DNA of 64,000 nucleotides, from assembly GCF_002205645.1 (NCBI RefSeq), contig NZ_NIOF01000003.1, positions 186,001-250,000 of the forward strand, in the 5' to 3' direction. Origin of the DNA: Roseateles aquatilis (GTDB lineage Bacteria; Pseudomonadota; Gammaproteobacteria; Burkholderiales; Burkholderiaceae_C). The number at the start of each line of letters is the position of its first letter. Within the stretch, counting starts at the first letter, position 1. The position numbers and the translations under genes are program-made. Under the pieces are notes generated by a model, which saw only the letters and a program-made list of their open reading frames with translations, was not told where the DNA came from and searched no databases. Below are positions 16,760-25,007 of the stretch, one piece after another.

Positions 16760-17599
16760 TCAACGGGTCGAGGCCGTCCTCGTCGACGCCTCCGAAGTGG
16801 TCAGCCAGACCACCCCCGAGCTGGCTTCGGGCCAGATACCGCCGCCCGTCACCCGGACGTCGATGCGCGCTGAGTCGATGCCGGCATTCGACAGCTCGTC
16901 GCGCAATGTCATCACGCGCTGCGTGACTGTCTGCCGCGCGCCGGACTGACGCAGATCAGTCGCGGCCCACACCGTCAGTTGCCTGTCGGCGAGCGTCGAC
17001 GTCGCCAGCGCCTGCAGTGCCTGCTTCGCGTCGGCATCGAGAGCGACCGCGCCTCGTGTGTACGTGACCTTGAACCCGGGGCTCGTACCAGTCGTCACTG
17101 GGGCGATAGTCACCGCTGGCGCGACCGTCGCGCCCGCAGCGGCATGGACGATCAGGCGCACATTCAGCAGTTGCGACGGCGAGAAGCCGGCCTCGTTTCC
17201 GGATCGTTCCGCGACACCGCCGGGATCGGCAGGCGCCGCCTCGGATGCCAGCTGAGAGGGATGTTTTGTCGAGGTGGGCGTAGAGGCTGTCGCTCGCTCC
17301 CCGGCGGTTGCCGCCTGTTTCGTGGTCACGATCTGGGTGCCCGAGCCCGTCGCAGTGCCAGCGCCAGTGCCAGTGCCAGCGCCAGCGCCAGCGCCAGCGC
17401 CAGTGCCAGTGCCAGTGCCACTAGCGGCCGCCGCGGCGTTTTCATTTGCCGTGCGGGCGTACTTGTTGATGGTGAAGCCGGTGGTGGCGATGGCGATGGC
17501 GAAGATCGACACGACGAACAGCAGGTTCAGCACCACGTTGATCAGCGCGTCCACGTAGCCGGGCCAGAAGTCTGGCGCGCTGTTGGCGTTAGTCTGCAT
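16760..17599 (-). CDS. MotB/ExbD-like stator protein with membrane Asp and OmpA-like periplasmic tail
   Basis: The 279-residue product has one membrane span (about 18-40) after the motif WPGYVDALI. Asp17 stands at the cytoplasmic mouth of the span, where MotB, ExbD and TolR carry their proton-binding Asp. A low-complexity Gly-Thr/Gly-Ala linker (about 60-88) follows, then a 140-residue C-terminal domain. Its beta-alpha-beta pattern (FKVTYTRGAVALDADAKQAL, LTVWAATD, RVMTLRDELSNAGI) resembles the OmpA/MotB peptidoglycan-binding fold, though its signature residues are poorly kept. The start overlaps the upstream gene by 11 bases, with AGAAGGAGA upstream. It is the last gene of the four-gene operon. 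No family name is claimed. Confidence 0.72.
   Translation of the reverse strand: MQTNANSAPDFWPGYVDALINVVLNLLFVVSIFAIAIATTGFTINKYARTANENAAAAASGTGTGTGAGAGAGAGTGTGAGTATGSGTQIVTTKQAATAGERATASTPTSTKHPSQLASEAAPADPGGVAERSGNEAGFSPSQLLNVRLIVHAAAGATVAPAVTIAPVTTGTSPGFKVTYTRGAVALDADAKQALQALATSTLADRQLTVWAATDLRQSGARQTVTQRVMTLRDELSNAGIDSARIDVRVTGGGIWPEASSGVVWLTTSEASTRTASTR
17352..17420 (-). repeat. Hexanucleotide microsatellite inside the MotB-like gene
   Basis: About eleven units of GCCAGT/GCCAGC stand in tandem on the plus strand, encoding the alternating Gly-Thr/Gly-Ala linker on the minus strand. Slippage in multiples of six would change linker length without changing the frame. Confidence 0.85.
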
Positions 17600-18296
17600 G
17601 AGCAGTCTCCTTCTGAAGAGAAGCCGACAGGATGGGGGAGGGCGCGCGCGGTTCGAGTTTGATCACGACGATGCCGGCGTCCCTGGGACCGACAGTCGGC
17701 GCTGTCGAGTCGGCCGGTTGCACGGAGGGACGGATCCCGTCCGCGGCGAAACCCAGATCGAGCAGTGCGTTGCGGACAGCCATGACACGGATGAAGGCGG
17801 CTCGCTTCGATGACGCAGGGCTGTCGGCGCGCACCTGGGCCGTGACGGACAGGGCTCGTCCGGAATGAGCGACCAGCGCGGCGCGAAGTGCATCGCGGAC
17901 GGGCCCATCGAGGGCGTAAGCATCGTGCTCGAACTCGAGAACGATGCGCCCGTCAGCCTTCGACGCGCCCGTCGCGCCTCGCTCGGCGTCCGAAGGCGCC
18001 TTGCTCGCGTCCCGCGTCGTGCTCTCGCCCGCGGTGTCCGTTGGCTTGACCATGGGCGCCTTGGTATTGGTCTTGCTAGCGATTTCGGCGCCGTTCGAGG
18101 AACTCGCGAGCTTGTTTGCGGTGTTCACTTCTTCAGCCAAGGTCGCAGCGGCCGCGAGAACTTCCGCCGCGCGCGGTCCCATGACGAAGAGGTTGGCGCC
18201 CATGAATCCGGTCAGAAGCAGTAGCGTGATCGCCAACGCGGCTGTGGCGCCCACATATCCGGGCCAGACATTCGGGGCCGATGAAGAGGCTTGCAT
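17589..18296 (-). CDS. MotB-like paralogue lacking the membrane Asp, with OmpA-like tail
   Basis: The 235-residue protein is built like its neighbour: a short N-terminus with the same WPGYV motif, a single span (about 17-40), a Ser/Thr/Ala-rich linker (about 60-110) and a C-terminal OmpA-like region (IVLEFEHDAYALDGPVRDAL, ALSVTAQVRADSPASSKR, RVMAVRNALLDLGF). The residue aligned with Asp17 of the neighbour is Gly16, so this subunit should not carry the proton itself. Pairing of an Asp and a non-Asp subunit suggests a heteromeric inner rod or a structural partner. It follows the giant protein gene by 100 bases and overlaps the next gene by 11 bases. Confidence 0.7.
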   Translation of the reverse strand: MQASSSAPNVWPGYVGATAALAITLLLLTGFMGANLFVMGPRAAEVLAAAATLAEEVNTANKLASSSNGAEIASKTNTKAPMVKPTDTAGESTTRDASKAPSDAERGATGASKADGRIVLEFEHDAYALDGPVRDALRAALVAHSGRALSVTAQVRADSPASSKRAAFIRVMAVRNALLDLGFAADGIRPSVQPADSTAPTVGPRDAGIVVIKLEPRAPSPILSASLQKETAHAD

Positions 18297-18396
18297 GGGG
18301 AGGTGGGGGAGAGGAATGAGGCGGGGCTCGCCCGCGATATCGCAGTCGAGCCCAAGCTTGAGGAAGGAGGCGCCGGTGCGGGCGCCCGGCGCCAGA

Positions 18397-21300
18397 TCAG
18401 ATGATGATGCCCTGCACGATCAGCGCGTTCACATCGTTGGTCGGTAGCGTGACGCCGACCAGGAAGATCTGTTGCGTGACGTGACCGGGGCCGCTGCCGT
18501 CGATATCGATGACGATCATGGTGCCGATGGCTTTGGCGTCGGCGCCGGGGAGGCTCGCCGGGGCCTCGACGTTGTTGGCGATGTGGATCCATCGAGACAG
18601 GTCGTCGGACGGTCCGGTGCGGCCTTCCAGCAGGCCCAAGATATCGAGACGGTCCCGGTTGCCATCGCTTGTGCCGAAGTCACGGATGATGTCGATCGCT
18701 CCATTCGGCCCCGCGTCGTGGCGATGCCAGACGAAGGTGTCGTTGTCCTCGACGGTCGCGTCGGGCGCCGCGCCTCCGCGGCCGTACATCACGTCGTTGC
18801 CGGTGCCTCCAATGATCGTATCGTTGCCTCCGCCGCCCATGATGCAGTCGTTGCCGGCGCCACCGTCGATCCAGTCGTTCCCGGAGCCCATGCGCTGCGT
18901 GAACATGCGGTTCTCCGCGTTGGAGCCACCCGGGCCGTCAAGGAATGCGGCGCGCGCGGCATCGATGGCTGTTTTCGCGCTACCGGTGTTGTCGAAGTGG
19001 TTCAGCGATGCGTTGGCGCCACCATCGAACTCGCCGCTGTACGCGTCGCCATTGCCTACGCCCGCGCCGCCGCCGCCAGACGTCCGACCGCTCGAATAAG
19101 GGCCCTTCCAGCCTGATTTGCTGGCTCCGAGCGAGGTGGCACCTCCGGCAGCGGGGGGGGCGCCGCCGTTGCCACCACCGACCCCGCCGATCCCGGGGGC
19201 GGCGCTGTACATCGCATTGCCGCCGCCGCCGCCGCCGCCGCCATATCCGCCTGCGCCTCCTGTACCTCCTGTACCTCCGCCGATGTCGCCCGTGAAGCCG
19301 TCCCCGAAGATCACGTCGTCGCCATCACCCGATTGGATGATGTCATTGCCGCCGCCGCCGCCCGCGCCGCCGGCGCCACCGCCACCGCCGCCCCACGAAC
19401 CGCTGCCGCCGCCCGAGCCGTCGCCGAAGATCAGATCACTCGCGGACGTGCCAAGCACCTGGTCATTGCCTCCGCCGCCCGCGCCGCCGGACCCGGCAAC
19501 TGCCCTGCTGAGCGGAACGGTCGCGCCACCGTCCCCGGACCCATCGGCAAAGATCACCGCGCCGACGCTGTGCCGCATGGCGAGATCAAGGTGACGAGTC
19601 TCGGTGTCCGCGGTCGCGCTGGGGCAGCCGATCGTGAAGTCCACGTTGGCAAACGTGCCACTGGCTCTCAGCGACGCGTCGTCCTGGCTGTAGCGAACGG
19701 TGATGTGGCCGTCGAGAACCTCGCGCAGGGAAAACGAATCCGAAAGGGCCAGCGCCTGATCGTCCCGGAACACTGTCATGTTGGTGGTGTGGCCGAGGGT
19801 GATCCGCACCAGGTCGGGGTGCGCACTTTCACCGATGCCGAAGTGAGCCGCGCCAAGCTGTTCGCCGGACCCTGCGCCGTTGAACAGGACGCCGTCGGTG
19901 GCGTTCCCATCGTTCAGGCGCCGTGCGTCGAGTTGCAGCAACTGCGGCGACACGGTGGGCGGAAGACCGTCAATGATCTGGACGTCGATCGCGTTCGACG
20001 CGCCGACATTGCCCGCGGGGTCCTGGCTGGAGACCACGAACCGCGCCTGGGCGGCGGGTACGTTGACTGGCACGAGGGTGGCGTCCCCGGTCAGCACGCC
20101 GGAGGTCCGCCACTCGTCGGCATCCATCACGCCGTTGCGGTTGGCGTCGTTGTACAGCGTGTATCGCGCACCGGATTCGCCCCGGACCTGCAACGTGAGG
20201 TCATGGACCGATGTGATGTTGTCGCCGGCGGTGCCGGTGTCGGTGTCCGTGGTGAGTTCAAGGGTGGGCGCGGCAGGGGCCGTCCGGTCGACCGTGACAG
20301 GTAGCTCCGCCGACAGGCCGCTCGTGCGGCCAAGCGCGTCGGTCTGGTAGGCCCGCAGGTGATGCGCTGCTTCCGACAGCGTCACCATGAACTCCTGCGT
20401 CGTGGTGCCGTTCTGCAGCGTGCTCGCGGTCAATCGTTCACCCTGATCCTCGACGCCGTTCTGGTTTGCATCGTCGAACACGACCACCCGCGCATCGGTC
20501 TGGCCCATCACCTGCAGTCGAATAGACGATCGATTGGTCAGCCCATCGGAGGCGCTGTCGCCGGTGTCGTCGGCCGGCAGCATCTGCAGCGAAGGCGCCG
20601 GCAGCGATTGGGAGGCGACGATGAAAGTTCGCGGCGCCAATACCACCTGATTGCCAGCGGCATCGGTGGACACCGCGCCGATGGCGTAGCTGCCGTCGCT
20701 GAGCGTCAGGGTGGAACGGACGGACTGTTGATCGGAGGTCTGCACGAAGTCGGCCAGCACCCGGTCTCCGTCGTTGAATGTGCCGTCACGGTCGACATCG
20801 ATGAAGAGCGTGACCTTGCTGTCTGTCTCCGCCGTCACGCGGAATGTCGGCGCACTGTCCGAGGTGACCGACGTGCCGTCGTTGGCGACCGAACTGGTTC
20901 CATCCAGCCGAACCCGTGGCGAGGCCGGAGCCTCCGTATCGACGATGATGGACCTTGTCTGGGAGGCCGGGCCGGAGAGTCCCGTGCCGTCGGTCTGGAA
21001 TGCGCCGAGCGCGTGCTTTCCGGAGGTCAGCGTCACCGTGACGGGCGTGGCATCGGTACCCGCGATCACTGGCGCGGACCCGATCACTTCGCCGTCATCG
21101 ACACGGCCATTGCCATTGCGGTCCTCGAAGACATGGACCGTGTTGCCCGCCTTGCCCGTGACGTTGATGTGCAAGGTCGACATCCGAGTGATGCCATCCG
21201 CCGCATCCCGGCCAGTGTCCTCTCCTGGGGACAGTGACCAATCGACGGCGCTCACCTCGGTGCCGACCGCCGGCGGCTGACCATCAACGGCCGGCCAGTC

Positions 21301-22974
21301 CGAGGTCGGCACGAGGCCAGAAGTGTTCGCGAGGCCGGTGCCGGCTTGGTCCTTCATGCCTGCCACGGAGAGATCCCCGGCCTTGACGAAGTCTCCGTTC
21401 CCGACCGTGTATTCGAACCAGAGTCGTCCGTCTGCCTGCATCCCTGCAAAGGTCGCATCCACAGTTTTCTCGCCAAGATGCAGTGATACCGCGGCATTGC
21501 CCAGGACATACAGCGCCGCGTCGGCCGTCAGCACGACGCGCACCTTGTCTCCAGGGCTCAGGGGGGTGGTCTTGTCCATGCCCAGGGCGTCGATGCCAAC
21601 GATGGATGCCGTGGTGACGTGCGGCGCTGCGGCGGCATCGACGAGGCCGAATGCGCTGTGTGCCAGCGCGAGGACATCGCCGGTGCGCTGGCTGGTTGGC
21701 ATGGCATTGAATGCCTTGACGATGGCATCATCGAGCGACTGCACGCCGGCAGGCGCGGCCTTCCATTGGAAGTTGGTTTCCGTCGTGTCGATGAGCGCGT
21801 TCAACTGCTGCAGCGCGGCGTCGTCGCCGCCGCTGTTGGCGGAGAGACTGGACAGCAGGGCCAGCAGGCGGCCGTAGTTGTTGGCATCCGCGCTTGCGCC
21901 GTTCTGATCCAGCACCGTGTGAGGGCTCTGCTTGGTCAGGTCGACCTCGCCGAGTTGCAGCAGCTTGGCCAGTGCCGTGTTGGTCTTCTCGACTTGCGGT
22001 GCATCGCCGGGGGCGGTCTCATTCGTGACGCCGAGAAGGCGCGCGGCCAACTCGGTGAGCGGCGTCACGTTGACTTTCAACTGCGCCTCGTCGTTGCGCG
22101 CGGCAACAGCGCGCCATTCGCCTTGCAATTGAACGACCCCGCCGGAATGCTCGTCACGAAAGTCCCCCGCGCTGCCAGCGCTGGTCACCGTGACGAGGAT
22201 CGCACCTCGCCAATCGCCGCTCAGCCCGGTGACTTGGTATCGGCCGCTGGCGTCCACCGCAGAAGCGCCAAGCAGTTTTCCGTTGCTGTCGTGAACCTCC
22301 ACCCACAGGTCATTGCCCGCCACGGCGGGCCCCCCCGTCACGGTGCCGGACACAGCGAAGGGAGTAGGAGTAGGAGTAGGAGTAGGAGTAGGCGTGGGAT
22401 CGGGGGACGGCTGTGGCGTCGGATCGGGGGATTTGTCCTGCGCCACTGGCGGTGGCGAGACCTGAGGGGCCGACTTGCCGCCAGCAGCGCTGAGGGCCGC
22501 TCCCACCACGCCACCCAATCCACCCAGTAGGGTGGCCAACGGGCCGGATTTCTCGATCCAGGTCCGGGCGGTCGGCGACGAGGCGTTCGAACCAACATCG
22601 AGCGAGTCATGGGACTTGCCCGTGCCATCCGTGGAGTTCGAGGCGCTACCGTTCTGCCAGAGCGCGCCATCCTTCGTCGGCGGCGTGGCGACAGAGACAG
22701 TGGAGAGATCGCCGATCTCCATGCGACCGGCCTGCCGCAGCATGCTGCCGCCCGAGACCTCGGTATCGTCGAACTGCAAGGCGTAGTCCGGATCCGTCAT
22801 GGAGCGAATGGCGCCATCCGGCACCACGGTGGTGTCGCCTGACTCGAGCGTGATGACCAGGTCGGTGTCAACCACCCGGATGTTGCGAACCTTGGAGAGC
22901 GAGGCGGAGACCTTGGTCACATTGGTGCGTTTGCCGGTCGGCGCCGCGGCGGTGTCAGTGGAGGGAGTAGTCAT
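18397..22974 (-). CDS. Giant RTX-type surface protein with Ig-like and calcium-binding repeats, type I secretion C-terminus
   Basis: The 1525-residue product is probably an exported adhesin. A short beta-rich prefix (about 20-95) is followed by a hydrophobic glycine-rich segment (about 144-165) and a Pro-Thr repeat (about 184-206). Ig-like modules then extend to about 1000. Four of them contain EF-hand/dockerin-like loops of the form DxNxNGxxDxxE near residues 618, 727, 834 and 942. A glycine-rich region (about 1160-1380) precedes RTX nonapeptides (GSGNDWIDGGAGND, GGGGNDTIIGGTGND). The end (about 1435-1525) has the DTFVWHRHDAG...IDIIRDFG pattern of the VCA0849-type secretion target. No cognate type I exporter is in the window. 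It is the second gene of the motor operon, 13 bases after the channel gene. Confidence 0.85.
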   Translation of the reverse strand: MTTPSTDTAAAPTGKRTNVTKVSASLSKVRNIRVVDTDLVITLESGDTTVVPDGAIRSMTDPDYALQFDDTEVSGGSMLRQAGRMEIGDLSTVSVATPPTKDGALWQNGSASNSTDGTGKSHDSLDVGSNASSPTARTWIEKSGPLATLLGGLGGVVGAALSAAGGKSAPQVSPPPVAQDKSPDPTPQPSPDPTPTPTPTPTPTPFAVSGTVTGGPAVAGNDLWVEVHDSNGKLLGASAVDASGRYQVTGLSGDWRGAILVTVTSAGSAGDFRDEHSGGVVQLQGEWRAVAARNDEAQLKVNVTPLTELAARLLGVTNETAPGDAPQVEKTNTALAKLLQLGEVDLTKQSPHTVLDQNGASADANNYGRLLALLSSLSANSGGDDAALQQLNALIDTTETNFQWKAAPAGVQSLDDAIVKAFNAMPTSQRTGDVLALAHSAFGLVDAAAAPHVTTASIVGIDALGMDKTTPLSPGDKVRVVLTADAALYVLGNAAVSLHLGEKTVDATFAGMQADGRLWFEYTVGNGDFVKAGDLSVAGMKDQAGTGLANTSGLVPTSDWPAVDGQPPAVGTEVSAVDWSLSPGEDTGRDAADGITRMSTLHINVTGKAGNTVHVFEDRNGNGRVDDGEVIGSAPVIAGTDATPVTVTLTSGKHALGAFQTDGTGLSGPASQTRSIIVDTEAPASPRVRLDGTSSVANDGTSVTSDSAPTFRVTAETDSKVTLFIDVDRDGTFNDGDRVLADFVQTSDQQSVRSTLTLSDGSYAIGAVSTDAAGNQVVLAPRTFIVASQSLPAPSLQMLPADDTGDSASDGLTNRSSIRLQVMGQTDARVVVFDDANQNGVEDQGERLTASTLQNGTTTQEFMVTLSEAAHHLRAYQTDALGRTSGLSAELPVTVDRTAPAAPTLELTTDTDTGTAGDNITSVHDLTLQVRGESGARYTLYNDANRNGVMDADEWRTSGVLTGDATLVPVNVPAAQARFVVSSQDPAGNVGASNAIDVQIIDGLPPTVSPQLLQLDARRLNDGNATDGVLFNGAGSGEQLGAAHFGIGESAHPDLVRITLGHTTNMTVFRDDQALALSDSFSLREVLDGHITVRYSQDDASLRASGTFANVDFTIGCPSATADTETRHLDLAMRHSVGAVIFADGSGDGGATVPLSRAVAGSGGAGGGGNDQVLGTSASDLIFGDGSGGGSGSWGGGGGGAGGAGGGGGNDIIQSGDGDDVIFGDGFTGDIGGGTGGTGGAGGYGGGGGGGGNAMYSAAPGIGGVGGGNGGAPPAAGGATSLGASKSGWKGPYSSGRTSGGGGAGVGNGDAYSGEFDGGANASLNHFDNTGSAKTAIDAARAAFLDGPGGSNAENRMFTQRMGSGNDWIDGGAGNDCIMGGGGNDTIIGGTGNDVMYGRGGAAPDATVEDNDTFVWHRHDAGPNGAIDIIRDFGTSDGNRDRLDILGLLEGRTGPSDDLSRWIHIANNVEAPASLPGADAKAIGTMIVIDIDGSGPGHVTQQIFLVGVTLPTNDVNALIVQGIII
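19153..19160. repeat. Homopolymeric G8 tract (C8 on coding strand) inside the giant gene
   Basis: Eight consecutive G residues on the plus strand lie within the glycine-rich coding region. A one-base slip would shift the frame before the RTX and secretion signal, so this is a candidate contingency site. Confidence 0.6.
22361..22390 (-). repeat. Hexanucleotide repeat encoding the Pro-Thr spacer
   Basis: Five perfect tandem GGAGTA units on the plus strand encode part of the Pro-Thr spacer between the hydrophobic segment and the first extracellular module of the giant protein. Copy-number change would lengthen or shorten the spacer in frame. Confidence 0.85.
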
Positions 22975-22987
22975 GATGAAGTCGCTT

Positions 22988-24283
22988 TCAGCGGGAGGTC
23001 ATACCGGTCACCTGCAGAGGCGAGGCCTCCTGGCGAGTGGGCGCTTCGAGGAAAAGCAGAATGCCGCGGAGTCGGCCAGAGATGTCTTCGAATGCGAGAC
23101 GGCAGTCCTGCAACGACTGATGGAGAGACGCGTCGCGGAGATCCCGCTCGCCTGCGATCGCCTGGTCGTGCTCCCGGGCGCTGGAAGTCAGTTCGACAAG
23201 GCGTTGCATGGACTGCTGCTGCGCCTGCAGCGCGTGGAGGATGGCGCGGGAGGACGACTCCTCGTGTGCGCGCATCACCCCCAACTGTTCTTGAAGCTGC
23301 GACCACAGGTCCAGCCAAAGTGGCGTGCGGTCCGGCGATGCCGTGGCGGACGGCGAGGCGAGACAGTCATGCAGGCGATCGATGGCCTGTTCAACACGGG
23401 CGATTGGCGCCTGAGCAGAAATGACGCCTGCCTGATGCTGATCATGCAGGCGTTGCAGCGCGCCCAGAACGGCGGTCCAGCGCGCATGTTCCGCCTCGGA
23501 TTCTTCGGGCAGGCGCGGCAGCGTCGGCACGGTGTCGGCGGCAGTGATCGCGCGGTCGAGGGCGTTGAGCAGAACGTCGTGGACGTTGGCCGTCACGCGA
23601 TGCCGAATCTTGTTGATGGCCACCAGCGTGCTGCCCAGCACCAGCGACCCCAACAAGCCATAAAGCGAGGCAATGAACGCGGTCCCCATGCTCTTCATGG
23701 GCGCTTGGAGCTTGGACATCATGCCGCCCAGCATGGCGATGGGGTCCGTGCCCGCGCCGCCGGTCATGCCGGAGAACAATTGCGCCAACTCGTTCAGCGC
23801 CCCGAGCAGGCCAATGAAGGTGCCGACCAAACCTAGGCCGACCAGACCGCCGGCAATGAAGCCGGGAAAGGAAAGCCGTTCGCTGTAGGCGCGCTCGGCG
23901 GCGTTCAAACGTCGCTCAAGTTCGCGGCGGTCCTTGCCGACGAGGCCGTGACTCTGTTCCGTCAACAGCGCATAAGCGTCGCGGAACGAGGATCCACGAT
24001 GCACGCGGAGCAATTCGTTGGCGAATCGAGTGGGCTCCAGCGTGTTCCAGCGCCGTGCGATCTGTTCCTCGCGATGCAACTGCAGAAGGACTCGCCACGT
24101 CGACAGCACGGCGATCGCGAGCGCGCCGAAGATGATGTAAACCAGGGAGGGATGGGGTGTCGATCGTATGGAATCGACGATCGCATTTGCGAAGAGCAAC
24201 GCGCCGCCGCCGACGGTCAACGTGACGGGCCATGCCACTTGAGTCCAGTCACTGACCATTTCGAGTTGATGTCGTGTCTTCAT
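22988..24283 (-). CDS. MotA/TolQ/ExbB-like proton channel subunit with long cytoplasmic tail
   Basis: The 431-residue inner-membrane protein has four predicted spans at about 17-37, 47-67, 139-164 and 200-224. The third contains GLGLVGTFIGLLGALNE and the fourth MGTAFIASLYGLLGSL, the two conserved pore helices of the MotA/TolQ/ExbB family. After span 4 comes a 200-residue hydrophilic, mostly helical tail (AVLGALQRLHDQHQ, ALQAQQQSMQRLVEL, SLQDCRLAFEDISGRLRG). TolQ and ExbB lack such a tail; ZorA of Zorya has one. It is first in an operon with a giant secreted protein and two MotB-like partners. The ATG at 24283 has no obvious ribosome site; Met9 is an alternative start. Confidence 0.87.
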   Translation of the reverse strand: MKTRHQLEMVSDWTQVAWPVTLTVGGGALLFANAIVDSIRSTPHPSLVYIIFGALAIAVLSTWRVLLQLHREEQIARRWNTLEPTRFANELLRVHRGSSFRDAYALLTEQSHGLVGKDRRELERRLNAAERAYSERLSFPGFIAGGLVGLGLVGTFIGLLGALNELAQLFSGMTGGAGTDPIAMLGGMMSKLQAPMKSMGTAFIASLYGLLGSLVLGSTLVAINKIRHRVTANVHDVLLNALDRAITAADTVPTLPRLPEESEAEHARWTAVLGALQRLHDQHQAGVISAQAPIARVEQAIDRLHDCLASPSATASPDRTPLWLDLWSQLQEQLGVMRAHEESSSRAILHALQAQQQSMQRLVELTSSAREHDQAIAGERDLRDASLHQSLQDCRLAFEDISGRLRGILLFLEAPTRQEASPLQVTGMTSR

Positions 24284-24554
24284 AGGTGTGTTGATGGGGT
24301 GGAAGTTCGAGACGGGTGATTCTCAAAAACAAGCCTCGAACCGTGAATGGCTGATAGATGCTGGTGATGCTTCTTTATTTGGCCTTTTGTGGGCATCAAC
24401 TAAACATTTGCCAGACGCAGGAAACCCGTCGCTTGCCGTTGAATGGCTTGCCACATGTGGGCGAATGACATGGGACGGGGATGACGAGTTCGCGACACTG
24501 GAGTGCGCGGCGATGCGGCACCATCTTTTCGGTCTTCAGCCGAGGAATTTGCCC
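24284..24554. other. Divergent intergenic region between motor operon and MaoC-like gene
   Basis: This 271-base gap is visibly richer in A and T than its surroundings and must hold promoters for both directions. An inverted repeat GTTCGAG (24305-24311) / CTCGAAC (24335-24341) lies about 22 bases upstream of the channel-subunit start and could be an operator. No convincing sigma-70, sigma-28 or sigma-54 consensus is identified. Confidence 0.45.
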
Positions 24555-25007
24555 ATGCATGTGTTTGAACGACTGGAAGAGTTGAGCGCCCTGGTGGGGC
24601 GGGAGATCGGTGTGTCCGACTGGATCGAGGTGGACCAGTCCCGCATCCAGGCCTTCGCCGACGCGACGGAAGATCAGCAATGGATACACACCGACCCGGC
24701 GCGCGCCGCGGCCGGTCCCTTCGGCACGCCGATCGCGCACGGCTTCCTGACCTTGAGCCTGCTGCCACGCTTCTACGAGACCGGCTTCCGGGTCGCCGAG
24801 GTGCGCATGGGCCTGAACTACGGCCTCGATCGCGTGCGCTTCCCGGCGCCGGTGCCGGTCGGCAGCCGCCTGCGCGGCCGCTTCACGCTCAAGCGTTTCG
24901 AGGCGATCGAGGGCGGCGCGCAGATGACGGTGGAAGTCAGCGTCGAGCGCGAAGGCAGCACCAAGCCGGTCTGCGTGGCGGAATCGCTGACGCGGCAATT
25001 CCGCTGA
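24555..25007 (+). CDS. MaoC-like (R)-hydratase / hot-dog fold dehydratase
   Basis: The start MHVFERLEELSALVGREIGV at 24555, with GAGGAA upstream, gives 150 residues, the usual size of single-domain MaoC-like hydratases. The hydratase signature FADATEDQQWIHTDPARA (Asp and His of the active site) is followed by GPFGTPIAHGFLTLSLLPRF. Members hydrate trans-2-enoyl-CoA to (R)-3-hydroxyacyl-CoA, feeding fatty-acid or polyhydroxyalkanoate metabolism; the exact substrate cannot be read from sequence. The ORF is open further upstream but that part is not family-like. Confidence 0.9.
   Translation: MHVFERLEELSALVGREIGVSDWIEVDQSRIQAFADATEDQQWIHTDPARAAAGPFGTPIAHGFLTLSLLPRFYETGFRVAEVRMGLNYGLDRVRFPAPVPVGSRLRGRFTLKRFEAIEGGAQMTVEVSVEREGSTKPVCVAESLTRQFR

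Noticed and set aside
16760-24283. Zorya anti-phage system
   Set aside because: A ZorA-like tail and MotB-like partners are present, but no ZorC, ZorD or ZorE-type helicase or nuclease gene is adjacent, and a giant secreted protein lies inside the operon.
16760-24283. Second flagellar stator (MotAB) set
   Set aside because: The MotB-like proteins lack a good MotB peptidoglycan motif, there are two of them, and the operon contains a secreted giant protein instead of flagellar genes.
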